Part shown: one piece after another, positions 14,489 to 22,781 of the stretch
Layout of the letters: every line of letters starts with the position of its first letter
How positions within the stretch are numbered: position 1 is the stretch's first letter
Assembly: GCA_023228445.1 (NCBI GenBank)
Contig: JALOBD010000011.1
Location: 1-24,255, forward strand
DNA length: 24,255 bases
Source: Sphaerochaeta sp.
GTDB taxonomy: Bacteria; Spirochaetota; Spirochaetia; Sphaerochaetales; Sphaerochaetaceae
Direction of reading: 5' to 3'
Translations under genes and position numbers: made by a program
The notes under the pieces: model-generated
What the model was told of the DNA's origin: nothing
What the model saw: the letters and a program-made list of their open reading frames with translations, nothing else
Databases searched by the model: none

Positions 14489-15409
14489 CTAGAACGCCAG
14501 GATGTACATCAGGATGATGTGCAACCCCAGCATGACCAACGCAACGCGTGCCTGGCTCTGTATGATGACGTACTTGTTCTTCGTCTCAAGCAGTGCGGCG
14601 GGCATGATGTTGAAGTTGGCGGCCATCGGGGTGAGAAGGGTGCCGCAGTAGCCCGCGGTGAGCCCCAAAGCCCCCACGACCACCGGGTTGGCGCCCTGCA
14701 TGATCAAGAAGGGGATGCCGATGCCTACGGTGATGACACTGAATGCGGCAAAGCCATTGCCCATGATGATGGTGAAGAGGGCCATGCCGACACAGTACAC
14801 CGCCACCGCGATCAACCTCGATCCCTCGGGGATGAGGACACTCACTCCCTTTGCGATGACCGTCCCGACCCCTGCTGCGGTGAAGAGGGCGCCCAATGCA
14901 GCCAAAAGCTGGGGCAATATTCCCACCGGTCCTACATTGTCCATCAGCCGGGTGCCGTCCACTACCGCCGATTTCGCCGGAGCCTTGGTCAGGGCGTAGG
15001 TGACAGCCAGCGCGACAGCGGCTGAAATGCCGATGGCGTTGTTCGCTCCGAAGGGGAGGAAGGTGGCAGCCAGCACTGCGACAAAGGCCAAGGTGAGGGC
15101 GGGGATGAAGATCTTGTACCCGATCTTGTCCGCATGGGAGCGCGACTGCTCCTCAGTGGGTACGTCGCTCTTGGACTGCACCACACGATTGGCAGCGGTG
15201 AGGGCGGCGATGGCGAGCACGCAGACACCGGTGATCCACGCAGGTAGATACGGTCCGATTGAGAAGGTGAAGGCAAGGATGAACCAGAAGAGCGCGGTGC
15301 TGATCCGCTTTGGATGATCCTTGTCCCGAAGCGCTTTCACGCCGACCAAAAGGAAGATCAGTGCGATGATACAGTAGAAAAATTCAGCGATCGCTACATT
15401 TGTGGTCAT
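14489..15409 (-). CDS. DUF979 family membrane protein, putative 5-oxoproline/peptide transporter subunit
   Basis: This 306-residue integral membrane protein has about nine hydrophobic segments, beginning with IAEFFYCIIALIFLLVGVKAL, and the conserved GANPVVVGALGLTAGYCGTL and LTPMAANFNIMPAALLE near the C-terminus that mark DUF979. It starts two bases after the DUF969 stop with GGAGGAG inside that gene's end, so the two are co-translated and probably form one transporter. DUF969/DUF979 pairs are repeatedly found next to pcp and 5-oxoprolinase genes, from which a 5-oxoproline or pyroglutamyl-peptide transport role has been proposed. I know of no direct biochemical proof. Confidence 0.85.
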   Translation of the reverse strand: MTTNVAIAEFFYCIIALIFLLVGVKALRDKDHPKRISTALFWFILAFTFSIGPYLPAWITGVCVLAIAALTAANRVVQSKSDVPTEEQSRSHADKIGYKIFIPALTLAFVAVLAATFLPFGANNAIGISAAVALAVTYALTKAPAKSAVVDGTRLMDNVGPVGILPQLLAALGALFTAAGVGTVIAKGVSVLIPEGSRLIAVAVYCVGMALFTIIMGNGFAAFSVITVGIGIPFLIMQGANPVVVGALGLTAGYCGTLLTPMAANFNIMPAALLETKNKYVIIQSQARVALVMLGLHIILMYILAF

Positions 15410-15411
15410 GG

Positions 15412-16092
15412 TTACTCTCCTCCTTTGATTGCGGATTTGGCGAGGGTGCGATCGAGCAGGACGTTATGGCCAAAGCCAACCAGCACTGCGATGACGGCGA
15501 CCGGAATCGACATCATTGCGATCTGCAGGGCGTTGACGTCATACCCCTGGCCGTTGAGTGTGGAGACGATGAGCAGTGTCCCGCTTGCCCCCATGAAGAC
15601 GTTTTGCGCAAAGAAGTTTCCAAAGTTCTCCCCAGCTGCGCTGAACCCCTTGATCATATCCTCGGTCTTTTCGTCAGCCGGTCCGTGCTTGGCGACATAG
15701 GCGGCTTGGGCCATCGGGTTGATCAAGGGACGGACGAACTGCGGATGCCCTCCAAGGCGGAGCGAGAAGGCGGCAGCCAGGGCTCTGATCGCCAGATAGA
15801 GACTGATGATCCTACCGCTGGTTGCGGCCTTGGCCTTCTTGATGAAGTCGACGGCCTTGTCCTTCAAGCCATAGCGCTCACTGATGCCGATGATCGGCAG
15901 GGTGAGCACAAAGAGTGTTGCAGTTCGTTGGGTGATGAAGGACGATCCAAGCGTATTGAGGATCTCGATGATGGGCATCCGTGCAACGAGGCCGGTGACC
16001 ACCCCCGCGATGACTACGGTGGCAATGGTGTCCTTCTTGAGTACGAAGCCGATGATGACTATCAGTACACCGATGAGTTTCAATAATTCCAT
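15412..16092 (-). CDS. DUF969 family membrane protein, partner of DUF979
   Basis: This 226-residue membrane protein has about six hydrophobic segments. The first is LIGVLIVIIGFVL, then a conserved LTLPIIGISERYGLKDKA and the polar SLRLGGHPQFVRPLINPMA. All are features of DUF969. ATG 16101 touches its only ribosome site (GGAGATG, no spacing). ATG 16092, three codons later, has AAGGAG nine bases upstream and is preferred. It is the first gene of the four-gene operon and has a promoter with consensus hexamers. The function is inferred only from constant linkage to DUF979 and pcp. Confidence 0.83.
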   Translation of the reverse strand: MELLKLIGVLIVIIGFVLKKDTIATVVIAGVVTGLVARMPIIEILNTLGSSFITQRTATLFVLTLPIIGISERYGLKDKAVDFIKKAKAATSGRIISLYLAIRALAAAFSLRLGGHPQFVRPLINPMAQAAYVAKHGPADEKTEDMIKGFSAAGENFGNFFAQNVFMGASGTLLIVSTLNGQGYDVNALQIAMMSIPVAVIAVLVGFGHNVLLDRTLAKSAIKGGE

Positions 16093-16110
16093 AGCGTTCA
16101 TCTCCTTTTT

Positions 16111-16130
16111 AATGTGGAATTTATTACATT
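16111..16130. promoter_or_regulatory. Imperfect inverted repeat in the DUF969 operon leader
   Basis: AATGT and ACATT arms flank a 10-base AT-rich centre, just downstream of the -10 element on the minus strand. Seven of ten positions pair. The size and position fit an operator, perhaps GntR type, but no cognate regulator lies in the operon. Confidence 0.35.
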
Positions 16131-16158
16131 ATAGGGAGCAGCATTCCTCAGTTGTCAA
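16128..16158 (-). promoter_or_regulatory. Promoter of the DUF969-DUF979-pcp-GGCT operon
   Basis: On the minus strand TTGACA (16158-16153) and TATAAT (16133-16128) are both perfect, with a long 19-base spacer. The leader is about 30 bases. The long spacer may call for an activator or lower its strength. Confidence 0.6.
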
Positions 16159-16204
16159 GGCATTTCAAAGCCCAACCGTCGGTGGACCTCTCCTGCCCAC
16201 GCTC

Positions 16205-16232
16205 TTGAAAAAGCACCACCACACGGTATGAT
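16205..16232 (+). promoter_or_regulatory. GH115 promoter placed for a leaderless transcript
   Basis: TTGAAA (16205-16210), 16 bases, TATGAT (16227-16232). The expected start of transcription, about seven bases after the -10, falls on the GH115 ATG at 16239. No good Shine-Dalgarno is present; only GGGG touches the start region. Confidence 0.5.
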
Positions 16233-16238
16233 GGGGCT

Positions 16239-19046
16239 ATGCATACCATCATGACCACAACTGCCCACCCAGGGGCTCTCGAACTTGTACGCGACGGAGC
16301 CGTCCTTCAGATCGTCATCGACCCGCGCGACCGTATCGGGGTCGCCCGTGCTGCACACGCCTTGGCAGACGATCTTGGTGCGGTGCTCGCCCTCCGTCCT
16401 GCTGTGCTCGATGAGAGGACACCGGAGAGCTGTATCATCGTCGGAACGCTCGCCTCGAGTGCTCCAATCGATGAGCTTGCCTCCCAAGGGCTTCTTGACA
16501 CCGACTTCCTCAACGAGCACGACGAGGCGTTCACCATTTCAGTGGTCGGCGAGCCTGGTTGTCTTGTCGTCTGTGGCAGTGACCGTCGGGGGACCATCTA
16601 CGGCATCTATGAGATCTCCCGCCAAATCGGCGTCAACCCGTGGCACTTCTGGCTGAACGTGCCGCCTGTAAAGACCGATCACCTCTATGCCAAGAGGGGG
16701 GTTGTCATCAAGGAGCATCCGGTGGTGCGCTGGCGTGGCATCTTCCTCAACGATGAGGCGCCGGCATTGACCGGCTGGATCACCAACACCTATGGGACGG
16801 TCACCCCCTCGGCCGATCCCCCGATTCCAGCCGGCATCGCCCGCTACGGGTCCGACTTCTACACCAAGCTCTTTGACCTCCTCTTGCGCCTGAAGGCCAA
16901 CTACCTCTGGCCGGCGATGTGGAACAACGCGTTCTTTGAAGATGACCCGGACAACGCACGCTTGGCACACGAGTGGGGCATCATCATGGGGACCAGCCAC
17001 CAGGAGCCGATGACCCGCGCCCAGCAGGAGTGGGATCGCCGGTACCGCTCCACGTTGGGGCATTGGAACTACTCGCGCCACAAGGATGAGCTCTTGCACT
17101 TCTGGAGGGAGGGCATCGCTCGCAACAAGGAGCATGAGACGGTGGTCACCATCGGCTTGAGGGGAGCCGATGACACACCGATGGGCGAGGAGAGTTGGCG
17201 CTCCCTTGAGGAGATCGTAGCCGAACAACGGGCCATCCTGGTCGAGGAGATGGGCCGCCCGATTGAAGAGATTCCCCAGCTGTGGTGCCTCTACAAAGAG
17301 GTGCAGCGCTACTGGGAGGAGGGCATGCGCGTCCCCGATGATGTGATCCTACTCTGGTCGGATGACAACTGGGGCAACCTGCGGCGTCTGCCCACCGAGA
17401 GGGAGAGGGAGCGCAGCGGTGGGGCGGGCATCTACTACCACTTCGACTACCACGGAGATCCGCGCAACTACCAGTGGATCAACACCACCCAGATCGCCAA
17501 GATCTGGGACCAGATGAGCCTGGCCCTCCACCACCAGGCTGACCGGCTCTGGGTGGTCAACGTCGGCCACTTCAAGGGTCAGGAGTACCCCATCTCCTTC
17601 TTCCTCGACCTCGCCTGGCAGGGCACGGCCCTCGAGGGCGATTCGCTTGCATCGTGGTCTGTCCAGTGGTGCAGCGCCATCTTCGGTGAGGAGCATGGTC
17701 CGGCGATCTCCTCCTTGGTCGAAGGGATTGTCGAGCTCAACAGCCGGCGCAAGCCGGAGTTGCTCTATCCGCTTGCCTGGTCGATGACCAACTACCGGGA
17801 GGCGGAGGCGTTCGTGGACTCGTGGCAACACCTGCGGGCCAAGGCCGAAGAGCTTCATGCCTCGATCGCACCACCATTGGGCGATGCCTACCACCACCTG
17901 GTCCTCTTCCCTGCCCGCTCCTCACATATCCTTGCCTCCCTCTACCTGGCGGTGGCTCGCAACCACCTTTGGGCCCGTCAGGGGCGGTTGGCCGCCAACG
18001 AACAGGCCCGCCTGATCGAGAGGCACTTTGCCGCCTTCACCGCCGAGATTGAGCACTACCACGCCACCTGTGCAAACGGGATGTGGCGTGGCTTTGCCGA
18101 CCAGGCGGTCCTCGGCTACATCGATTGGAACGATCCGCCGGCCAATACCTTGGAACACCTCTACACCGCCACGGTCCCCGATGCGACCTACCATCGCCTT
18201 GGGGTCGCTGTTGAGGGCTCACCGGGCAGCTGGCCATCGCTCGAGCGCTGTGCCCTGCCACCGTTTGACTCCATCAACGACCAGCGCAGGCGCATCGAGC
18301 TCTTCAACCGCAGCTCGACCCCCTTCCCCTACCTCGTCACCGCAGCCGACCCATGGGTCCACCTCGACGGGCCGGTCGAAGGTCGGTTGGGTCTGCAGGA
18401 CGAGGTAGTGGTCAAGATTGACTGGCAGCGCGCCCCCGTGGGCCGGGCATCCTCATCGGTGAAGGTGTCCAGCGACCAGCGCTACAAGGAGGTGGTCATC
18501 GCCATCGAGACACTGAAGGTGGCTGAGGAGGGCCTCTCTGGGTATATCGAGGCCGATCGCAGCCTGGCCATCAACGCCATCACCTACCAGCGCTCAGCAG
18601 GTGGTGAGGCAGAGCGGTGGCAGGATATGCCACTCTACGGACCCTTCGGTGCGGTGCGCTCGCAAGGGGAGGGTGGCTGCCTCTCTTACGACTGTTGGTT
18701 CCACCACGAGGGGAGGGCCCGGGTTACGGTGGTGGCAACTCCATCGTTGAACGTGTTTGGCCAGGAGGTGACCGTTGCCGTAGGCCTCGATGATCAGAGG
18801 CCAGTGGAGGTCACCTTGGTGGAAGGTGGCTACCACGTCGAGCTTGACGATGAGTTCTGGCGCGATGGGGTCATCGCCAATGCGCGCACCGCGTCCGTCG
18901 ATATCGAGATCGAAAAGCCGGGCGCTCATCAGCTGACACTGTGGTCCACTGGATCTGCGGTGATGGTCACCCGTATCATCGTCGACCTCGGCGGGGTGCG
19001 CGAGAGTGTGCTCGGCCCGCCTGCCAGCCGATTCATCGGCCGATGA
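16239..19046 (+). CDS. GH115 xylan alpha-1,2-glucuronidase
   Basis: This 935-residue enzyme removes (4-O-methyl-)glucuronic acid from xylan or xylo-oligosaccharides. It has an N-terminal GH67/GH20-like alpha/beta domain (about 1-150), then the GH115 catalytic domain with family motifs RWRGIFLNDEAPALTGW (about 166-182), ANYLWPAMWNNAFFEDDP, WGIIMGTSHQEPM and LLWSDDNWGNLRRLP, followed by WVVNVGHFKGQEYP. A C-terminal beta-rich GH115-type domain ends the protein. It has no signal peptide, so it acts on imported oligosaccharides. ATG 16239 is taken as the start; ATG 16251 is possible. The 3' end overlaps the convergent esterase gene by 14 bases. Length is usual for the family. Confidence 0.93.
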   Translation: MHTIMTTTAHPGALELVRDGAVLQIVIDPRDRIGVARAAHALADDLGAVLALRPAVLDERTPESCIIVGTLASSAPIDELASQGLLDTDFLNEHDEAFTISVVGEPGCLVVCGSDRRGTIYGIYEISRQIGVNPWHFWLNVPPVKTDHLYAKRGVVIKEHPVVRWRGIFLNDEAPALTGWITNTYGTVTPSADPPIPAGIARYGSDFYTKLFDLLLRLKANYLWPAMWNNAFFEDDPDNARLAHEWGIIMGTSHQEPMTRAQQEWDRRYRSTLGHWNYSRHKDELLHFWREGIARNKEHETVVTIGLRGADDTPMGEESWRSLEEIVAEQRAILVEEMGRPIEEIPQLWCLYKEVQRYWEEGMRVPDDVILLWSDDNWGNLRRLPTERERERSGGAGIYYHFDYHGDPRNYQWINTTQIAKIWDQMSLALHHQADRLWVVNVGHFKGQEYPISFFLDLAWQGTALEGDSLASWSVQWCSAIFGEEHGPAISSLVEGIVELNSRRKPELLYPLAWSMTNYREAEAFVDSWQHLRAKAEELHASIAPPLGDAYHHLVLFPARSSHILASLYLAVARNHLWARQGRLAANEQARLIERHFAAFTAEIEHYHATCANGMWRGFADQAVLGYIDWNDPPANTLEHLYTATVPDATYHRLGVAVEGSPGSWPSLERCALPPFDSINDQRRRIELFNRSSTPFPYLVTAADPWVHLDGPVEGRLGLQDEVVVKIDWQRAPVGRASSSVKVSSDQRYKEVVIAIETLKVAEEGLSGYIEADRSLAINAITYQRSAGGEAERWQDMPLYGPFGAVRSQGEGGCLSYDCWFHHEGRARVTVVATPSLNVFGQEVTVAVGLDDQRPVEVTLVEGGYHVELDDEFWRDGVIANARTASVDIEIEKPGAHQLTLWSTGSAVMVTRIIVDLGGVRESVLGPPASRFIGR

Positions 19047-19053
19047 GGCGGGC
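19015..19053. other. Shared 3' hairpin of convergent GH115 and SGNH genes
   Basis: TCATCGGCCGATGA (19033-19046) is a perfect palindrome that forms the stop codon and last codons of both genes, so both proteins end IGR. GCCCGCC (19015-19021) and GGCGGGC (19047-19053) add an outer seven-pair stem. No T-run follows on either strand. It may protect both mRNA ends or act as a weak two-way terminator. Confidence 0.65.
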
Positions 19054-19650
19054 AAGGGGAGGGCCGATACGCTCGTAGCCCTTATAGTTGAGGTGGAGCC
19101 CGTCGTCACTCAGCTCAGGGTCGAGGCACTCTCCATCGGATGACAGCAGGTCGGTGAGGTCGGCAAATACAACCTGGTTTGCCGCCGCCCAGGCTGCAAG
19201 CACCTCGTTGACGCGACGGATCTGCTCGCTGTATGAACGGCCTGAGGAGCTTCGGTTGCGGGGCAAGAGGCCCAGCAGGATGATGTGCGCCTGAGGAAGC
19301 TTTTCAGCGATGATTGAGACCAGCTCGGTGATGCCCGAGGCGATGACAGACGACTCTTGGTCGTCCAGATTGTTCGTCCCACCCAAAAAGAGCACGGTCT
19401 TGGCATCGATGCCCTCCAACTCTCCGTTGAGCAGACGCCACTTCATGTGCTCCAATCGGTCGGCACCGACGCCGAAGTTGGCCGGCTCGAAGGGGGCGAA
19501 GAAGCGCTGCCAGAGCGATGGATGCTCCTCCCAACGGCGGATCAACGAATCGCCGAAGAAGACGGTCCTGATCGGTCTGCTCTTGATCATCGCCAGAATC
19601 CTCTGGTGCTTCTCGCGGTGGTGGTCATCACATCTCATGATCGCTTGCAT
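19033..19650 (-). CDS. SGNH/GDSL-family hydrolase, probable carbohydrate esterase
   Basis: This 205-residue cytoplasmic serine esterase is of the SGNH fold. Block I holds the nucleophile S35 (VFFGDSLIRRW), block II the glycine in NFGVGADR, block III GGTNN (N93), and block V the D183 and H186 pair (DDGLHLNYKGY). It has no signal peptide. The substrate is not shown by sequence. Because it is coupled to a GH2 enzyme and convergent with GH115, deacetylation of imported xylo-oligosaccharides is the best guess. ATG 19650 has AGGAGG eight bases upstream and overlaps the end of the GH2 gene by 23 bases. The first 20 residues are polar and precede the fold; a later ATG at 19590 is possible but lacks a ribosome site. 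Confidence 0.88.
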   Translation of the reverse strand: MQAIMRCDDHHREKHQRILAMIKSRPIRTVFFGDSLIRRWEEHPSLWQRFFAPFEPANFGVGADRLEHMKWRLLNGELEGIDAKTVLFLGGTNNLDDQESSVIASGITELVSIIAEKLPQAHIILLGLLPRNRSSSGRSYSEQIRRVNEVLAAWAAANQVVFADLTDLLSSDGECLDPELSDDGLHLNYKGYERIGPPLARLIGR

Positions 19651-22600
19651 CGATCGTTCCTCCTATGGGTATGAACTGGAGCCATGCCAGGTCTATGGTA
19701 GCTCCGGGCAGGAGCTGTAACGACACCGAGCATGGGCCGAAGGTCGCTGTAGTCAACGGGTAGGTCGCTTCACTCCACGTGGGGGCGGCACCTAAGGCGA
19801 GCGCGTTGCTCTGCCTTCTCCCGTCCTGCTCGAAGTGTACCTGCAGCAGAGTCTGGGGATCTGTGCTTCGGTACCGCAGCCACAGGGCCGCAACACCCTC
19901 GAGAAAGTCCATCTCTTCGAAACGGATCGTCGCATTGTTGGTGACGTGGTGGATTTCGCCATCTGTGATACGATAGTCGTCTGCGATGATGGAGGTGCAG
20001 GCGGAAAATGGGAGGCGCGCATACGCCTTGGCCTGGCGGTGGAAGTGGAAGCCCTTGAGGTGGACCTTGCGCTGGAACACGAAGGTGAGGCAGACCACCG
20101 ACCGAAGTCGCCGCTTCAGCGTATAGGTCTCCTGCTGGTAGGTGTTCCAGATGGTACCCTTCTGCCAGCGGGCGCGCAGCAAGAGTTCCTCACCCTCTTT
20201 GATATCAAACTCAAAGGGATCCCCCTCCAATGGAAAGAGGTGGATGGTCAGCTCATCCGAGCCCCAGCTGCCAAAATCGAGGTCGGCAAAACTCACCCGG
20301 CTCTCCCTGTCGCGCAGCGTGGCAACTCCCCGCTCATTGCCCTCGGTCAACTCCTGTGTGCTGCGGTCGTACCATGCGCCCCAGACAAAGGAGTAGGGGT
20401 CACGGTGCGGCTTGCCGAACCCGTCGATGGGGACCTCCAGGCGAGAGTAGAAGTCGATGTGGTCCCGCCCATTCCGGGTGGCGCAGCGTACGGTGACGAC
20501 CCCGTCACCCCTCGGCTCGATGGCCAGTGACCCTCCGCCATCGCCCTCGGTGAACGTGGCAAGGGGGGTGTCCACCCCCAACCGATCGGTGAGGCGCCAG
20601 CAGAGGGCGGTATCGCTCGCCCCTGTGGGGAGGATCGTCGCCCGTACTGTCAGACCATCGCGCGTGAGGCGGATGGCCCGCACCGGGACATCGCTCTCAT
20701 CGATTGCAGCCTCGACGGTCGCCCCGCTTCCCTGGGCGATGGCCAGCAGCATGCCGCCAAAGAGGCGGCGGCTGTGGCTGTGGTACGACTCGACATCGGT
20801 GGCGTCCCCGTTGTCCAAGGAGAGGAGGTGCCCGTTCTTCACGCTGACGTTGATCCGTGATCGCCCATTCTCCACCACGTTGCCCGCATCATCCACCGCC
20901 CGGATGGTGGCAAAGAGCAGCGCTCCGATGCGCTCCTCTTCAATGGTGAGGCCTGTAGCCTCGCCGAAGGAGGAGCGCTCTACACACTTGATCATGGAGT
21001 TGTTCCGGTCGTAGGAGCAGGCGGTGATCGTTCCTCTCGTATAGGTGACACTCCATACCGCCGAATACGCACCATCGAGGAGAACGCGTCCCTGTGACAC
21101 GCCGTTGACGAAGAGCTCGACGCTGTGGGCGTTGGTGTAGGCACGTACATCGACGACCTCCCCATCGTTGAAGTCCCAGAAGGGGAAGAGGTGGAGGACC
21201 GGATCATCGGTCCAGGCAGCTTGGAAGAGGTAGTAGGAGTCCTTGGGAAAGCCTGCACTGTCTGCGTGGCCGAGGTAGGAGCCCTTGGTGTGGTAGGGGG
21301 TGGGTTCACCGAGGTAGTCGATGCCGGCCCAGATGAACTGGCCGAGGCTGTAGGGTGTCTCTTCCTCCACCTGCAGGCACGCCTCGATGCTGCGCGCTCC
21401 CCAGCTGGTGACCCCATTGCCGAGTGCTGAGCACTGCAGATCATCGTCGCTGAGGGTGGGGACTTCGAAGGGGAAGTGGTAGATGCCCCTGCTCTGGACC
21501 GTGGCGCACGTCTCCGAGCCGTAGATGACCCAGTGGGGGTAGCGGCGGTGGTGCTCTTGGTAGAGCGCAGAGCCGTAGTTGTAGCCAACCACTGCGATGG
21601 GATCGACGCACTCCTGCGTGTTCTCCCAGTTCAGGTAGTTGGAGCAGAGGGTGGGACGGGCGTGTTGGTGGGGGTCGAGGTGGGCGATGAGCGAGAGGAA
21701 GGAGGTGATGGTCCTCTTGGCAAGGGGGGGATCGAGGTGGGTGTCGGCGATCTCGTTTCCAATGGACCACATGATCACACACGGGTGGTTGCGCCCCCGC
21801 TTGATCCATGAAGTGACGTCGCTGTGCATGGATGAGGGGAAGTGGCGCGAGTAATCATAGGTGTTTTTGGCGAGGTTCCACACATCGGAGAACTCGCTGA
21901 CCACCAGGAGGCCGAGGCGGTCGCACAAGGCGTAGAGGTGGGCAGACGGTGGGTTGTGGGCGGTGCGGATCGCGTTTGCCCCCATGTGCTTCATGAGGCG
22001 AAGTTGCCGCTCAAGGGCCTCGGTGTGCACCGCCGAGCCCAGCGAGCCGAGGTCGTGGTGTAGGCATACCCCCTTGAGCTTCACATGCCGGTCGTTGAGG
22101 AAGAAGCCCTCGTCGCTGGAAACGCGCGTGGTGCGAAAGCCGATGGTGGTGTGGACGGTGTCCACCACCACGTTCCTGCAGATCAATTCGCTCTGCAGTT
22201 GGTAGAGGACCGGATTGTCCACATCCCAAGCCTCGATGGGAAGGCCGCCATCGAGGAGGGTATGGCGCGTCTGGTAGGCGCAATCGGCGATGACTTCTGC
22301 CTCCACCTCAACGTGCCACGTGCCGTCAACGTGCCGGGTGGTGGTGACGGAGATGCCGTCGATGGCGAAGTGACACGCAGCCTTGGTGATGAGGCGCACA
22401 TCACGGTAGATTCCCGCCCCGGTGTACCAGCGACCGCTGGGGTAGTGGTACTGGACATGCACAAGCAGCTCGTTGTCCTGCCTGCGGGAGACGAAGTCGG
22501 TGATGTCCGAATGGAAGGCGGTGTACCCGTTGTAGTGGGTGAGCACCTCCTTCCCGTTTACAAAGAGGGTGCATATCTGGTAGACGCCATCGAAGTCGAT

Positions 22601-22780
22601 GTAGAGGCGTTCATCGTCGGTGAGAGCGGTGCAGTCGATGAGGCGGCGGTACCAACGCTCACTGGAGCGGGTGAAGGCGGCTACGTCGCCGATGAGCCAG
22701 TCATGGGGGAGGGTGACCGGCTCAAAGGGCCCCTGTTGAGCCGGGCTGCAGTACCAACCGTCGTGAAGGAGTGCGTACAT
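19628..22780 (-). CDS. GH2 family glycosidase with C-terminal CBM6-like domain
   Basis: This 1050-residue retaining glycosidase belongs to the beta-galactosidase/glucuronidase superfamily. The N-terminal sugar-binding domain starts with TLPHDWLIGD; the immunoglobulin-like domain follows; the TIM barrel begins around residue 230 (VKLKGVCLHHDLG). E343 in WSIGNEIADT is the acid/base and E423 in IYGSETC is the nucleophile. The C-terminal third is beta-rich. Its last 130 residues (NNATIRFEEMDF to LAWLQFIP) resemble a CBM6-type carbohydrate-binding module. No signal peptide is present, which is unusual for a CBM-bearing enzyme. The in-frame TTG at 22819 lacks a ribosome site. ATG 22780 begins one base after the araR stop (TGAGATG), so translation is probably coupled. 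Specificity could be galactosidase, arabinopyranosidase or other. Confidence 0.9.
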   Translation of the reverse strand: MYALLHDGWYCSPAQQGPFEPVTLPHDWLIGDVAAFTRSSERWYRRLIDCTALTDDERLYIDFDGVYQICTLFVNGKEVLTHYNGYTAFHSDITDFVSRRQDNELLVHVQYHYPSGRWYTGAGIYRDVRLITKAACHFAIDGISVTTTRHVDGTWHVEVEAEVIADCAYQTRHTLLDGGLPIEAWDVDNPVLYQLQSELICRNVVVDTVHTTIGFRTTRVSSDEGFFLNDRHVKLKGVCLHHDLGSLGSAVHTEALERQLRLMKHMGANAIRTAHNPPSAHLYALCDRLGLLVVSEFSDVWNLAKNTYDYSRHFPSSMHSDVTSWIKRGRNHPCVIMWSIGNEIADTHLDPPLAKRTITSFLSLIAHLDPHQHARPTLCSNYLNWENTQECVDPIAVVGYNYGSALYQEHHRRYPHWVIYGSETCATVQSRGIYHFPFEVPTLSDDDLQCSALGNGVTSWGARSIEACLQVEEETPYSLGQFIWAGIDYLGEPTPYHTKGSYLGHADSAGFPKDSYYLFQAAWTDDPVLHLFPFWDFNDGEVVDVRAYTNAHSVELFVNGVSQGRVLLDGAYSAVWSVTYTRGTITACSYDRNNSMIKCVERSSFGEATGLTIEEERIGALLFATIRAVDDAGNVVENGRSRINVSVKNGHLLSLDNGDATDVESYHSHSRRLFGGMLLAIAQGSGATVEAAIDESDVPVRAIRLTRDGLTVRATILPTGASDTALCWRLTDRLGVDTPLATFTEGDGGGSLAIEPRGDGVVTVRCATRNGRDHIDFYSRLEVPIDGFGKPHRDPYSFVWGAWYDRSTQELTEGNERGVATLRDRESRVSFADLDFGSWGSDELTIHLFPLEGDPFEFDIKEGEELLLRARWQKGTIWNTYQQETYTLKRRLRSVVCLTFVFQRKVHLKGFHFHRQAKAYARLPFSACTSIIADDYRITDGEIHHVTNNATIRFEEMDFLEGVAALWLRYRSTDPQTLLQVHFEQDGRRQSNALALGAAPTWSEATYPLTTATFGPCSVSLQLLPGATIDLAWLQFIPIGGTIDASDHEM

Positions 22781-22781
22781 C

